Assembly (NCBI RefSeq): GCF_022344005.1
Contig: NZ_CP092192.1
Location: 186,001 to 250,000, forward strand
Length of the DNA stretch: 64,000 nucleotides
Direction: 5' to 3'
From: Deinococcus sp. KNUC1210
GTDB taxonomy: Bacteria; Deinococcota; Deinococci; Deinococcales; Deinococcaceae
The notes under the pieces were generated by a model, which was not told where the DNA came from, made no database searches, and saw nothing but the letters and a program-made list of their open reading frames with translations. Of this stretch, positions 8,408-17,964 are shown piece by piece (position 1 is the first letter of the stretch; each line of letters begins with the position of its first letter). The position numbers and the translations under genes were made by a program.

Positions 8408-9628
8408 TCAGATCGGCTCTCTGATCAGCTCTATCAGGTGATCCAGCACCCGTTCGCCTTCCATGCCCAGGCCGTTGTGCTCATATTCGTTGGTCAGCCA
8501 CATCCGCAGATTCCCGATCAGTGCAGCGGTTTCCTCCGAGTATTCGCGCTCGACGTACATGTCGTTGGCGTAGACGGCAGCCGCCACCGGCACCGTGTTG
8601 GCCCGCAGGCGCTCAGCGTCGTACAGCTTCGGCCAGGGTTCGTGGGCCAGCTGTTCGGCGGCCTGGGCCAGCGGGCGAAGCGCTGCCGATTCCTCGAACA
8701 TCCAGGGGTAGACCATCTCGCCGGTAAACCACTCCGCCGGAAAGCTGTCCGGATATTCGCGCTGAGCGGCCCAGCCGCTGACCACACCGTCGGCGTAACA
8801 GGCCTCGTGCAGCGCGGCATACAGCGGATTTCGGGCGAATGAAAACTCGGCCTCGATATCTTGCAGGAAGGCAGATGAGCCGAAGGGCTGATCGAGCAGA
8901 TAAAACACATGCTCCAGGCCGCGCTGCATTCCCATTCCCTGCCCGATCTGCCTGAACCGCTGAGAGGTGAGGCGGTCGCCGGAGGGCAGCCGGATCTCCT
9001 CGCTGCTCAGGCGGGCATGGATGGCCCGGACCGTTTCCAGATGCTGAGGATAACGGGCGTAGAAGCGGCGGTTTCGGTCTGCCACGCGCTGATAGGTGGC
9101 CCGGTAGACCTCTTCGGTGGGCCTTCCGATGGGCGGCAGCCCTCCGGTGATGAAGGCTTCGCGCAGCCCATGCGGGGCAAACGACAGGTACGTGACCACG
9201 CAGAAGCCGCCGAAGCTCTGGCCCAGCACACTCCAGGTATCCACACCCAGCGTCTGCCGGATCAGTTCGGCGTCGCGCACGATGGCGTCGGCCCGGAAGT
9301 GGCGCAGATAGGCGACCTGCTCTTCGGTGCTCATGCCCGGCAGCGTGCCGACCGGTGTGGATCGCCCGGTGCCGCGCTGGTCGAGCAGCAGAAGACGGTA
9401 GTCGCGCAGGGCCCGCTTCATCCAGCCGGAAGCCCCGGTGGGCCGCGCCGCCTCAAAGCCGGGGCCGCCCTGAAAGTACACCAGAAACGGTCTCTCCTTG
9501 CCGTCCGGGTCGGCCACCTCGCGTGCGAACACGCTGATCTGAGGGCCGTCTGGCTGCGTATGGTCGAGAGGCACACTGAATTCGTGATCGGTCAGCAGAA
9601 GACCGGCGAGGCGGTACGGCTGGGGCAT
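8408..9628 (-). CDS. Alpha/beta hydrolase, prolyl aminopeptidase (peptidase family S33)
   Basis: A 406-residue alpha/beta hydrolase. The oxyanion-side motif appears as QGGPG (53-57; usually HGGPG), DQRGTGRST is at 83-91, and the nucleophile elbow GQSFGG puts the catalytic Ser at 138. An Asp in YANDMY and a His in NEYEHNGLG near the C-terminus fit the rest of the triad. Family S33 enzymes release N-terminal proline from peptides; no signal peptide is seen, so it is cytoplasmic. The ATG has no ribosome binding site but follows a TAGAGT -10 box by 6 nt, so the mRNA is probably leaderless. Confidence 0.9.
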   Translation of the reverse strand: MPQPYRLAGLLLTDHEFSVPLDHTQPDGPQISVFAREVADPDGKERPFLVYFQGGPGFEAARPTGASGWMKRALRDYRLLLLDQRGTGRSTPVGTLPGMSTEEQVAYLRHFRADAIVRDAELIRQTLGVDTWSVLGQSFGGFCVVTYLSFAPHGLREAFITGGLPPIGRPTEEVYRATYQRVADRNRRFYARYPQHLETVRAIHARLSSEEIRLPSGDRLTSQRFRQIGQGMGMQRGLEHVFYLLDQPFGSSAFLQDIEAEFSFARNPLYAALHEACYADGVVSGWAAQREYPDSFPAEWFTGEMVYPWMFEESAALRPLAQAAEQLAHEPWPKLYDAERLRANTVPVAAAVYANDMYVEREYSEETAALIGNLRMWLTNEYEHNGLGMEGERVLDHLIELIREPI

Positions 9629-9634
9629 GCTTCA

Positions 9635-9663
9635 ACTCTACGGGTTGAAGGCGGCGCGGTCAG
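9635..9663 (-). promoter_or_regulatory. Leaderless-type promoter of the aminopeptidase gene
   Basis: On the minus strand CTGACC (9663-9658) and TAGAGT (9640-9635) are 17 nt apart. The ATG at 9628 begins 6 nt after the -10, leaving no room for a ribosome binding site. Confidence 0.6.
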
Positions 9664-9877
9664 CACGAACAACATCATGAGGGAAGAGTGAACAGAAAGT
9701 GATCTGCAAATGACACCCCCACTCTCTGAAGTTGTGTTTATCCTTGAGCAGGCCCCATCTGAACTTTTTGAATGCCGTTTTGACGAACTTCGGCCCCGCC
9801 CAACCCTGCTGCGCCTCTGTGCCGAGCTTCGACGGTGCTGAACGCGACTGGACTGAACGCCGCCGTAAAGGAGATCC

Positions 9878-11929
9878 ATGAAGACTCGATTAGGTGCTGT
9901 GACGTTGCTGGGCCTTGCCCTGACCCTCTCGGCCTGCGGAGGCGGTTCCGACGGAACGCCCGCTCCCTCGCCCGACACCTTCTCGCTCGGCACGCTCACA
10001 CCGGGGCAGCCGCAGGAAATCAGTACCAAGCTGAAGATCAACATCGTGATGGTGGGCTACCATCCCACAGCGCCCGGTCAGGTGGTGGGGCCGCAGGACG
10101 TCAATCCCGGCGACTTCCTTCAGGAACTGCCCGCCTCCGGACGCAATGTGGCCCGGATTCCCTCGGCGTATTCGCCCACCGTCAGCGGCAACGAGCCGAC
10201 CGGCAACGCCTACAACTACGATTACAACGTCGTCTATGCCAACCAGAGCTTCGAGGACGGGTTCTTCTCGTACCTCGGGAGCCACGGCACCGACAAACCG
10301 GTGACCTTCTACCAGAAGGCCTACAACTGCCAGAACATTCCTGCCGACGGCAGCGCCCCTTCCTGTGACACGCCTGCCAGCAACATTTCGCTGCCGATCA
10401 CAGGCAATCTGGAAATTGACGGAACGACCGCCGAGAACTGGCTGGCCGACAACGCTTCCAGTATCGGCGTGGACAGCAGCCAGTACACGATCTTTCTGGT
10501 GAACTGGTACGGTCGCCCCGACTTCAAATTCCACAGTTACACCCAGGCCAGCGCTGCCGACAGCGACACGGGCACGGTCTTCGGCAGCAGAGCCTCGCGG
10601 CGACTGAACGCCTGGGGCGGCACGGTGCGCGGCACCCAGACCCAGCGCGTGTGGTTCTACGATCTGTCGGCCAACCCAGAAGCCTGGACCTCGAACTGGA
10701 ACATTACCGATGCTGATGTGGACGGCGACGGTGTGCCCGATTACCGCATGCCGCCCATCTGGGAATACGGCACCAGAAAGGCCAGCTACCGCCTGTTCAG
10801 CAGGGTCGGAGCCGATCTGGCGAAGGTCACGCGGTATGTGGCGCTCGACCTGCTGTTCACGCCCTCGCCCATCTACCGTGTGGCCCTCACGCCGCCCGAT
10901 ATGCCCGAGTCGATCAACCTGAATGTGGCGCTGGAGCAGGGTGCGGGCGCGACGCCGCAGGGAAGCGTGCTGAACCCCGGTCTGTCGCAGTCCCGCCTGC
11001 AGGTGCTTCAGCCGTTCGCCAAGCTGACCAACTCGGTACGGACTTCGCCGCTCACGGGCGACCTGCGTGCCGATTACCTGTGTCTGTTCCCCACCGTATC
11101 TGCCGATGTCTGCTCACCTGACCGCGCCGATCCGACGGGCGACCGGCTGTTCGTGCGCGGTCTGAACGAGGTGCGCGAACTGTACAAGACCAGCACCGCG
11201 TATCAGGTGCCCATCTACGCCTTCAACGACGATCAGGAAAGTCAGGACGGTCTGCTGGGCGTCGCCATCGACGACGGTGTGACCGGGACGCAGGCGCTGG
11301 TGTATTCCTTCCTGACGCCCAGCACCTTTGCCGACTTCGGCTACGGCTTTACCGATACCATCACCCACGAAACCGGGCACCATTTCAGCCTGTCTCACCC
11401 GCACGACGGCTACGACAGCAGCCAGAACGTCGAGTACGGCCCCAGCGGCGAATTTGCTTACGTCAATGCCGGAGACATGAGCCATACCGTCATGTCGTAC
11501 AACGACCTCTCGCGCGACTTTGGACAGTTCAACCTCGACAGCCAGTACCGCTACCTGACCGCCGCGTACCTGAACAACGCGGGCGCGGTGCTGCAACTGG
11601 TGCAGCAGGCGGGTACCGACAAGGTGGCAGCGGTCAGATCGGTGGCCCAGAGCGCCGATGCCCAGTTTGCCCAGGCGCTCTCCAGCTACCGCGCCATGAA
11701 CTATCTGGACGCCGCCACCCAGGCCCACAGCGCCTACCGCTCGGTGATCGACGCGGCGCGGGCAGCGGGTGTCAGCGTGCAGGCCTACAAGTGGTACGAG
11801 CGGCTGAATGGGCTGTCGCTCGGGCAGGCGGGCGTGCCGCGCCGGGTCAACAACTATCTCCCGGTGCAGGGAACAGCCATCCGGCCCGAAACCAACGAAT
11901 TCCTGAACAAACTGCGGAACTCGCCCTGA
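9878..11929 (+). CDS. Lipoprotein with zincin-like metalloprotease motif
   Basis: A 683-residue protein. Residues 1-20 are a lipoprotein signal ending in the lipobox LSAC (LTLSAC), followed by a Gly/Ser linker. Near the middle, H497-E498-x-x-H501-x5-H507 (THETGHHFSLSHPHDG) forms a metzincin-like zinc site, with Ser where metzincins usually have Gly. A Met in SHTVMSYND, 25-30 residues later, could be the Met-turn (inference). A helical Ala/Gln-rich region covers about 555-640. It lies outside the membrane. The overall family is not one I recognise. GGAG lies 6 nt upstream of the ATG. The preceding 9664-9877 region carries no gene. Confidence 0.78.
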   Translation: MKTRLGAVTLLGLALTLSACGGGSDGTPAPSPDTFSLGTLTPGQPQEISTKLKINIVMVGYHPTAPGQVVGPQDVNPGDFLQELPASGRNVARIPSAYSPTVSGNEPTGNAYNYDYNVVYANQSFEDGFFSYLGSHGTDKPVTFYQKAYNCQNIPADGSAPSCDTPASNISLPITGNLEIDGTTAENWLADNASSIGVDSSQYTIFLVNWYGRPDFKFHSYTQASAADSDTGTVFGSRASRRLNAWGGTVRGTQTQRVWFYDLSANPEAWTSNWNITDADVDGDGVPDYRMPPIWEYGTRKASYRLFSRVGADLAKVTRYVALDLLFTPSPIYRVALTPPDMPESINLNVALEQGAGATPQGSVLNPGLSQSRLQVLQPFAKLTNSVRTSPLTGDLRADYLCLFPTVSADVCSPDRADPTGDRLFVRGLNEVRELYKTSTAYQVPIYAFNDDQESQDGLLGVAIDDGVTGTQALVYSFLTPSTFADFGYGFTDTITHETGHHFSLSHPHDGYDSSQNVEYGPSGEFAYVNAGDMSHTVMSYNDLSRDFGQFNLDSQYRYLTAAYLNNAGAVLQLVQQAGTDKVAAVRSVAQSADAQFAQALSSYRAMNYLDAATQAHSAYRSVIDAARAAGVSVQAYKWYERLNGLSLGQAGVPRRVNNYLPVQGTAIRPETNEFLNKLRNSP

Positions 11930-11981
11930 GACTGATCTGAAGGCGTCAGCCAGAATTCAGGTTGGTGCGCCACACTGAGCC

Positions 11982-12713
11982 ATGTTCACACGGGTTCCGG
12001 GAAAGAACCACACCGCTGCTGATGGCGCGGCTGTGTCGGTTCTTCCCGGAACCCGTTCTTCGTGTTCAGGCCGGACCGCAGTGGCTCCCGTTCCACAGCC
12101 GGATAAACTGCCATCTGGACCGCGTGCCGGGTCGCTGCTCGCCGCCACGTTCATGCTGTGTTTCCTGTCGGGACAGGCACAGCCGAGAACGGTCGGCGCT
12201 CCTGTCCCGGGCCTGCTCCAGCCGCCTTCCGTGCGTCCAGCCGCGCCCATGAATCCTTTTGCGAGCACCAGCCCACAGCTCAATGCGGCCCGTCCGGTGC
12301 TCGAACTGCTGGTCACGCTGGCGCAACTCCGCACGCAGGCGGCGGCCCTGGCCCTGACGCCGGAACAGGTCGGTGAGCTGCACCGCACGCTGGCCCCACT
12401 GCTGGGCGGCGCAGAACTGCCGGTGACGGAGGCAGACCCGCTGCGTGAAGCGCTGATCGGTGTGCTCACGTCTGTTCAGCGGCAGCAGTTGGCCGACCAG
12501 CGTGAAGTGCAGACAGCCCGGCTGCGGGCGCTGCTGTCGCGTGCCCGTCTGGCCTCCGGCGATGGTGGCCCGCAGACGGCACGTTTCGCCTACAGCCAGT
12601 GGATCGGCTCGGCAGCAGTCTCGGCGCTGCTGGACGATCTGGGGCCTGCTGCTGTGACTCGCACGGTGCAGCCAGCGGCGCAGCTCACCGATCAGGCTCT
12701 GTCGGGCCTCTAG
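11982..12713 (+). CDS. Hypothetical exported protein (start uncertain)
   Basis: The frame is open from 11982 to 12713. The C-terminal 160 residues have convincing codon use and are rich in Ala, Leu and Gln (e.g. QLRTQAAALALTPEQVGEL), predicted helical. A hydrophobic segment followed by GQAQ (LLAATFMLCFLSGQAQ, about residues 52-67) resembles a signal peptide, which suggests the true start lies well inside this frame, for example near the ATG at 12153 or at a non-ATG codon before it. The first 50 codons have poor codon bias and overlap a long hairpin (11990-12056), so they are probably not translated. I recognise no family. Confidence 0.6.
   Translation: MFTRVPGKNHTAADGAAVSVLPGTRSSCSGRTAVAPVPQPDKLPSGPRAGSLLAATFMLCFLSGQAQPRTVGAPVPGLLQPPSVRPAAPMNPFASTSPQLNAARPVLELLVTLAQLRTQAAALALTPEQVGELHRTLAPLLGGAELPVTEADPLREALIGVLTSVQRQQLADQREVQTARLRALLSRARLASGDGGPQTARFAYSQWIGSAAVSALLDDLGPAAVTRTVQPAAQLTDQALSGL
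11990..12056. repeat. Long hairpin with 19-20 nt arms
   Basis: The arms at 11990-12009 (ACGGGTTCCGGGAAAGAACC) and 12038-12056 pair completely except for one extra A, around a 28-nt loop that can itself pair in part. It lies 60 bp after the zincin gene and ahead of the next coding region. It may be a terminator, a leader element or a dispersed repeat. No T-run follows it. Confidence 0.7.
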
Positions 12714-12731
12714 CGCTCCGGTTCGGCAAGT

Positions 12732-12774
12732 CCTCCCCTGTGCCCTGGCAACCGTGTCGCCAGAACAGGGGAGG
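12732..12774 (+). terminator. Hairpin terminator after the exported protein gene
   Basis: CCTCCCCTGT (12732-12741) pairs perfectly with ACAGGGGAGG (12765-12774), with an inner CTGGC/GCCAG stem. It begins 18 nt after the stop codon. Confidence 0.65.
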
Positions 12775-12845
12775 GCTGCTTCATTGAGGATCGGTGGAGA
12801 GCGGGCGCGGCGGTGTCGTCATCTTCTCGTGGCACGATGGAAGCG

Positions 12846-14939
12846 ATGCCCAGCGAAGCTTTCTGGATTCTCGAAACCGACCGCACCGCCTACGCCCTGG
12901 CCCTCAGCCCCGAGGGAGCCGTCGTACAGACCTACTGGGGGCCAAAACTGCCCAGATCGCAGGATTATCCGCGTCCAGCCGTCACGAAGGAATGGGCGTC
13001 GTTCAATCTGCCCGCCCATCTGCTGCGCGAGGAATATCCGGGCCAGGGCGGGGCGAAGTACACCGAAGCCTGCCTCGTCGCCACCTTCCCGGACGGCACC
13101 CGCGACCTAGATCTGAGATACGTGGAAGCGGAGCAGGTGGGCGACACGCTGAACATCCATCTGAAAGACGCCGTGTTTGCGCTGGCGGTCACGCTGCATT
13201 ACCGCGTCCATGCCGCCACCGATCTGATCGAGCGCTGGGCCACCGTTCAGAACAGCGGAGACGGCGCAGTGGAGCTGAACCGCGTCCTCTCGGCGCAGTG
13301 GCATGTGCCGGTGGGTCAGCCCTACCGCCTGACGCACCTCACGGGCCGCTGGAACGACGAGTTTCATATCGAGCAGCAGCCCCTGACCCACGGTGTCACG
13401 GTGCTGGAGTCCCGCCGCCTGACCACCAGCCATCAGCACAGCCCCTTCTTTCAGCTCGATGCGGGCGACGCGGGTGAGGAACACGGCGAGGTGTGGTTCG
13501 GCGCACTCGCCTGGAGCGGCAACTGGAAACTGACGGCAGAGGTCACGGACTCGTTGCAGACGCGCCTGAGCATGGGCGTGAACGACTGGGACTTTGCGTG
13601 GCGGCTGGGAGCAGGCGAGCGCTTCCAGACGCCCGCGTGTCTCGGCGGGTACACCGCGCAGGGCTTCGGGGCTGCCAGCCGCGCCCTGCACGAATTCATC
13701 CGTCAGGAGGTGCTGCCCGACGGACACGCGCTGCGAAAGGTGCTGTACAACTCCTGGGAGGCGACCTTCTTCGATGTCGAGGAGGCGTCACAGGCCGAAC
13801 TGGCCGAGGTGGCTGCCGGGCTGGGCGTCGAGCTGTTCGTGGTCGATGACGGCTGGTTTCACGGCAGGAATTCCGACCGGGCAGGACTGGGCGACTGGTG
13901 GCCCGACGAGCGCAAATTTCCCGGCGGCCTGACCCCGCTGATCGAACGGGTAAAGGCGCTGGGCATGGAATTCGGGCTGTGGATCGAGCCGGAGATGGTC
14001 AATCCCGATTCCGACCTGTACCGCGCCCACCCCGACTGGGTGATTCACTTTCCCAGCCGCCCACGGACCGAGGCCCGCAATCAGCTCATTCTGAATCTGG
14101 CCCGCAGCGACGTGCAGGACTACCTGATTTCGCTGCTCGACAGGCTGCTGGCAACGCACGATATCCGATTCATCAAGTGGGATATGAACCGCAACGTGTC
14201 GGAACCCGGCTGGCCGGACGCGGGCACCGACGGCGTGCACGAGGCGCGTGAACTGTGGGTGCGCTACGTGCAGGGCCTGTACCGCGTGTGGGGCACGCTG
14301 AAGGAGCGTCATCCCGGCGTGACCTGGCAGAGCTGTTCCGGGGGCGGGGGCCGCGCCGATCTGGGAATTCTGCGGCTGGCCCAGCAGATCTGGATCAGCG
14401 ACAATACCCACGCTGCTGCCCGTCTCGCCATTCAGGACGGCTACTCGCGGGTCTTTCCGGCCAACACTATGGAAGCTTGGGTCACAGATGCCGACCGGGG
14501 CACACTGCCGCTGCCCTTCCGATTCCACGTCAGCATGCTGGGTACGCTGGGGCTGGGCGGCCATCTGGCCCGCTGGACGCCCGAGGAACGCGCCGTAGCC
14601 CGCGAGCAGGTGGCGCGGTACAAGGAAGTGCGCGAGGTGGTTCAGCGCGGCGACCAGTACCGCCTGCGTTCGGCGCAGCAGCAGCCGTTCTCGGCGGTCG
14701 AGTACGTGAGCAAGGACCGGAGCGAGGCAGTTCTCTTCGCCTTCCGCACGCACATCGCCCGCCCCACCGAGTTGCCGCCCCTGTCTCTGCGTGGCCTGGA
14801 CGCCGGGGCGCTGTACACGCTGGACGTGTCGGGCGAGACGAAAAGCGGCGCGGCCTGGATGTCGGTGGGCCTGACGCTGACCCTCAAGGACTTCGAGAGC
14901 GTGGTGTGGCGGCTGCGGCGGGTACAGGAAGCCGAGTAG
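12846..14939 (+). CDS. Alpha-galactosidase, glycoside hydrolase family 36
   Basis: A 697-residue GH36 enzyme in normal domain order: an N-terminal beta-supersandwich, a (beta/alpha)8 barrel carrying DDGWF, then the nucleophile D446 in KWDMNR and the acid/base candidate D505 in CSGGGGRADLGIL, and a C-terminal beta domain. It hydrolyses terminal alpha-galactosides such as raffinose or melibiose. No signal peptide is seen, so it acts in the cytoplasm after uptake. The frame is open to a GTG at 12813; I prefer the ATG at 12846, where the family homology appears to begin and which follows a CACGAT -10-like box by 7 nt. Confidence 0.93.
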   Translation: MPSEAFWILETDRTAYALALSPEGAVVQTYWGPKLPRSQDYPRPAVTKEWASFNLPAHLLREEYPGQGGAKYTEACLVATFPDGTRDLDLRYVEAEQVGDTLNIHLKDAVFALAVTLHYRVHAATDLIERWATVQNSGDGAVELNRVLSAQWHVPVGQPYRLTHLTGRWNDEFHIEQQPLTHGVTVLESRRLTTSHQHSPFFQLDAGDAGEEHGEVWFGALAWSGNWKLTAEVTDSLQTRLSMGVNDWDFAWRLGAGERFQTPACLGGYTAQGFGAASRALHEFIRQEVLPDGHALRKVLYNSWEATFFDVEEASQAELAEVAAGLGVELFVVDDGWFHGRNSDRAGLGDWWPDERKFPGGLTPLIERVKALGMEFGLWIEPEMVNPDSDLYRAHPDWVIHFPSRPRTEARNQLILNLARSDVQDYLISLLDRLLATHDIRFIKWDMNRNVSEPGWPDAGTDGVHEARELWVRYVQGLYRVWGTLKERHPGVTWQSCSGGGGRADLGILRLAQQIWISDNTHAAARLAIQDGYSRVFPANTMEAWVTDADRGTLPLPFRFHVSMLGTLGLGGHLARWTPEERAVAREQVARYKEVREVVQRGDQYRLRSAQQQPFSAVEYVSKDRSEAVLFAFRTHIARPTELPPLSLRGLDAGALYTLDVSGETKSGAAWMSVGLTLTLKDFESVVWRLRRVQEAE

Positions 14940-14964
14940 AGGAGAGGTCTGCTGCTTCCGTTCC

Positions 14965-16278
14965 TTATTCGCTCTGCTCGGCGAGGGCGGCGGGGGTCTG
15001 CCGCCGGCCTCTGAGCGCCCACAGCACCCAGCCGCTTTCCAGAGCCAGCAGCAGCGCCGTCAGCAGGAAGGGAGCACGCAGGCCGACATTGACGAGCAGT
15101 GCGCCCAGCAGCGGCCCGGCGGCAAATCCCAGCGAGGTGGCGCTGGCCGTCAAGCCGAAAGCGGTGCCACGGTCTTCTGACCGGACCAGTGCGCCCAGCA
15201 GCACATTGGCAGCCGGAATCGTGCCGCCGATAAACAGGCCCATGACGACCCGGAACACGCCCAGAGCCGTGACGCTGGGGGCAAACACCTGAAGCAGCGC
15301 ACAGAGGGCCGCTCCGCCCGCACACAGCGCCACCACCCGCTGCGGTGGAAAGCGGGCCGTCAGCCGTCCGGCCAGCAGTGCGCCCACGCTGGCGCTGATC
15401 GCCACCGATCCCAGGATGGTGCCGGTCAGGGTCGCCACGCCGTGCTGCTGTGGTCCAGCCAGATCAGCGATCACCAGCGGCAGCACCGGCCCGACAATCG
15501 ATCCGGCGAGCTGGTCGAGGAAATTCACCACGATGATCGGAGCCAGCACCACCCAGATCAGACGTGTCCGGGTGCGGCGCTCGGCCCGGCTGACGGGCAC
15601 GCGGGTTCGCGCCTGAAAGCGCTCGTGGCTGCCGAACAGCACCAGCAGCCCGGACGCCAGCAGCAGCACGGCGGTGGCGGCAAACGACAGGCGGTAACCG
15701 AAATGGTCGGCGATTAATCCGCCGATCAGGGGGCCGCCCGCCGCGCCCGCGAACACTGCCGTCTGCATCAGGCCCATGCTGGTGCCCAGCTGTCGTTCCG
15801 GAACCGCGTCGGCCACCATGGTATTCGAGGCCGACACGGTTCCGGTCAGCATGCCCTGAAGCAGCCGCAACACCAGCAGTGCCACCGGCCCCTGCACCAG
15901 TGCCATCGCGCCCACCACGATGACTCCGGCAAAGGTCGCCCGCAGAACCATCGCCTTTCGCCCGTAGCGGTCGGCCATGCGCCCCCAGATCGGAGCCATG
16001 AAGGCCATTCCCAGGCCGCTGGCAGTGGCAGAGATGCCAGCCCACAGCGCGGCGGTTTTGGCGTCGTGGACGCCGAGTTGGCGGATATACAGCGGAAGGA
16101 AGGGCAGGCCCAGCGTAAAGGCGGTCTGGGTGATGAACTGAGACGCCACCATGACCCAGAGTGTTCGCTGCCAGGAACTGCGCTGATGCGGGCGTGACAC
16201 GGCGGCATGATACGCCTGCCCCGCCTGCCGTACCGCTGTGTGGAAGCGGTTGGAAATGCCCTGCGAGCGTGAATCCAT
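14965..16278 (-). CDS. MFS transporter (multidrug efflux type, 12 TM)
   Basis: About 437 residues with 12 predicted membrane helices. The loop 2-3 motif is seen as GRMADRYGRKAMV, and a related motif in the second half as LAGRLTARFPPQRVV. The protein resembles the DHA1-type drug exporters (EmrD/MdtG/YfcJ-like). The ATG at 16278 is preferred over an upstream in-frame start at 16377 because the hydrophobic core begins about 40 residues later and the upstream codons would overlap the divergent promoter. It is divergent from the Gfo/Idh/MocA gene. The substrate is unknown. Confidence 0.87.
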   Translation of the reverse strand: MDSRSQGISNRFHTAVRQAGQAYHAAVSRPHQRSSWQRTLWVMVASQFITQTAFTLGLPFLPLYIRQLGVHDAKTAALWAGISATASGLGMAFMAPIWGRMADRYGRKAMVLRATFAGVIVVGAMALVQGPVALLVLRLLQGMLTGTVSASNTMVADAVPERQLGTSMGLMQTAVFAGAAGGPLIGGLIADHFGYRLSFAATAVLLLASGLLVLFGSHERFQARTRVPVSRAERRTRTRLIWVVLAPIIVVNFLDQLAGSIVGPVLPLVIADLAGPQQHGVATLTGTILGSVAISASVGALLAGRLTARFPPQRVVALCAGGAALCALLQVFAPSVTALGVFRVVMGLFIGGTIPAANVLLGALVRSEDRGTAFGLTASATSLGFAAGPLLGALLVNVGLRAPFLLTALLLALESGWVLWALRGRRQTPAALAEQSE

Positions 16279-16426
16279 GCCTGCACAGCTGACGACGGGT
16301 GCTCTGCGGAGCCGTTCTCTGCCCTCTGACACGGATTTTCTGACCGCTGCCAGGCAGCTCCGAGTGCCCGTGCCCATGACCCATGCACTAAGATTCCCTC
16401 AACCCATTTCACACGGAGCGTTCGAC

Positions 16427-17709
16427 ATGACCGACTCAGCTCAGACAGCCCAGATGGAGAGCCACAGGCCGCCCGCCCGCGTGGTGGTGATCGGGGCGGG
16501 CAACCGGGGCGACGCCTACGCCGACTACGCCCTGCTGTACCCGGATGAGCTGCAGATCGTGGGTGTGGCCGAACAGCGGGCTGAACGCCGCAGCCAGTTC
16601 GCACAGCGACACGCCCTGCCGCCAGAGTGCGTCTGGAGCGACTGGCGCGAACTGCTGACCCGGCCCAGACTTGCCGACGCCGTTCTGATCTGCACCCAGG
16701 ATCACCAGCATGCCGAACCTGCCGTGGCGCTGGCGGGGCTTGGGTATCACATCCTGCTGGAAAAGCCGATGGCTCCGACCGAAGCCGAATGCCAGCGGAT
16801 CGTGGACGCCGTGGAAGCAGCGGGCGTGATGATGGCGGTCTGCCACGTTCTGCGCTACACGGCCTACACCACCGCGCTCAGGGCTCTGCTGAGCGCCGGG
16901 CGAATCGGCCGGATCGTCAGTATCGAACACCTCGAACCGGTGGGCTGGTGGCATCAGGCGCATTCCTTCGTGCGCGGCAACTGGCGAAACGAGCGCGAGA
17001 GTAACCCGATGCTGCTCGCCAAATCGTGTCATGACCTCGACTGGCTCAGTTCGCTGATGGATCAGCCCTGCACCCAGATCAGTTCCTTCGGCTCGCTGGC
17101 ACATTTCCGGGCCAGCGAGCGGCCCCCGGCGCGGCGGATCGCTGCCTCGACTGCCCGGTCGCTTCAGAGTGTGCTTACGACGCGGCAGGGTTCTACCTGA
17201 ATCTGCTCGAACAGGGCGACACAGGCTGGCCCCTGGACACCATCACCGCCGATCTGACCCGGGCAGGTGTGCTGGCAGCGCTGCGTGACGGTCCATACGG
17301 ACGCTGCGTGTATGCCTGTGACAACGATGTGGTCGATCATCAGGTGGTCGGCATGCAGTTCCGGGATGGAGCCACTGCCAGCTTCACCATGACCGCCTTC
17401 ACGCGTGCGCGGGGCCGTGAAACCCGCATCTTCGGTACGCGTGGCGAGCTGTACGGCGACAGCCGATATCTGCGCGTCTTCGATTTTCTGACTCAGGAAA
17501 CGCTGGAAATCGATACGGAAGAAATGGGTGGGGAGCCTGCATCTGCTCATGGGGGCGGCGATTTCGGCCTGATGCGGGCGTTCGTGCAGGCGCTCAGAAC
17601 CGGTGATCAGCGCTCCATCCTGTCGGGTCCACGGGCATCACTGGCGTCTCACCGCATGGTCTTCGCTGCCGAGGTTGCCCGGCACAAGGCAACGGTCCAG
17701 CAGCTGTAA
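16427..17709 (+). pseudogene. Gfo/Idh/MocA family oxidoreductase, frameshifted
   Basis: The first part (16427 to about 17127) encodes an NAD-binding Rossmann domain (VVVIGAGNRGDAYADYALLY) with the EKPMAPTEAE motif of Gfo/Idh/MocA enzymes. The frame then fails at a run of five C (17123-17127). One added base continues it as RPPGAADRCLDCPVASECAY, the cysteine-rich segment typical of this subgroup, followed by the C-terminal alpha/beta domain through to 17709. The ATG at 16427 has ACGGAGCG upstream. These enzymes oxidise or reduce sugars and inositols with NAD(P). I suspect a sequencing error rather than a decayed gene. Confidence 0.85.
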
Positions 17710-17871
17710 CCGCAGGCAGGAAAAGCAGTCGCTCCTTTCAAGTCTCATGTTTTCATACATGAATGAAAGTATGAGAGGTATTTCGTTGTTGCCATTGGCG
17801 AATCTTCGAGGTCGGGTGCTCGAAAACAGGCGTATAGAGAGTTCTCTTCACTCGATTATCCAGTTGCTGAA

Positions 17872-17917
17872 TTTTATCCGGGTAGTATTGACAGACCCTA
17901 TTTTGTCCGGGTAAAAT
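17872..17917 (+). promoter_or_regulatory. Promoter with 29-bp-spaced direct repeats ahead of the GIY-YIG gene
   Basis: TTGACA (17888-17893) and TAAAAT (17912-17917) are 18 nt apart. The 13-mers TTTTATCCGGGTA (17872-17884) and TTTTGTCCGGGTA (17901-17913) flank the -35 and run into the -10, as expected for a regulator binding the same face of the helix. The surrounding 17740-17930 stretch is AT-rich. Confidence 0.6.
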
Positions 17918-17964
17918 CGCGTTCGATGGCTGCACTTCAGAGGTGTCCATCAAAGGATGCTGCC

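Noticed and set aside
17872..17913. CRISPR-like pair of repeats
   Set aside because: Only two 13-mers with no further units and no cas genes; better explained as a regulator site.
17753..17953. 66-codon minus-strand frame in the GIY-YIG promoter region
   Set aside because: It covers the promoter and direct repeats, lacks a ribosome binding site and has no coding-like bias.
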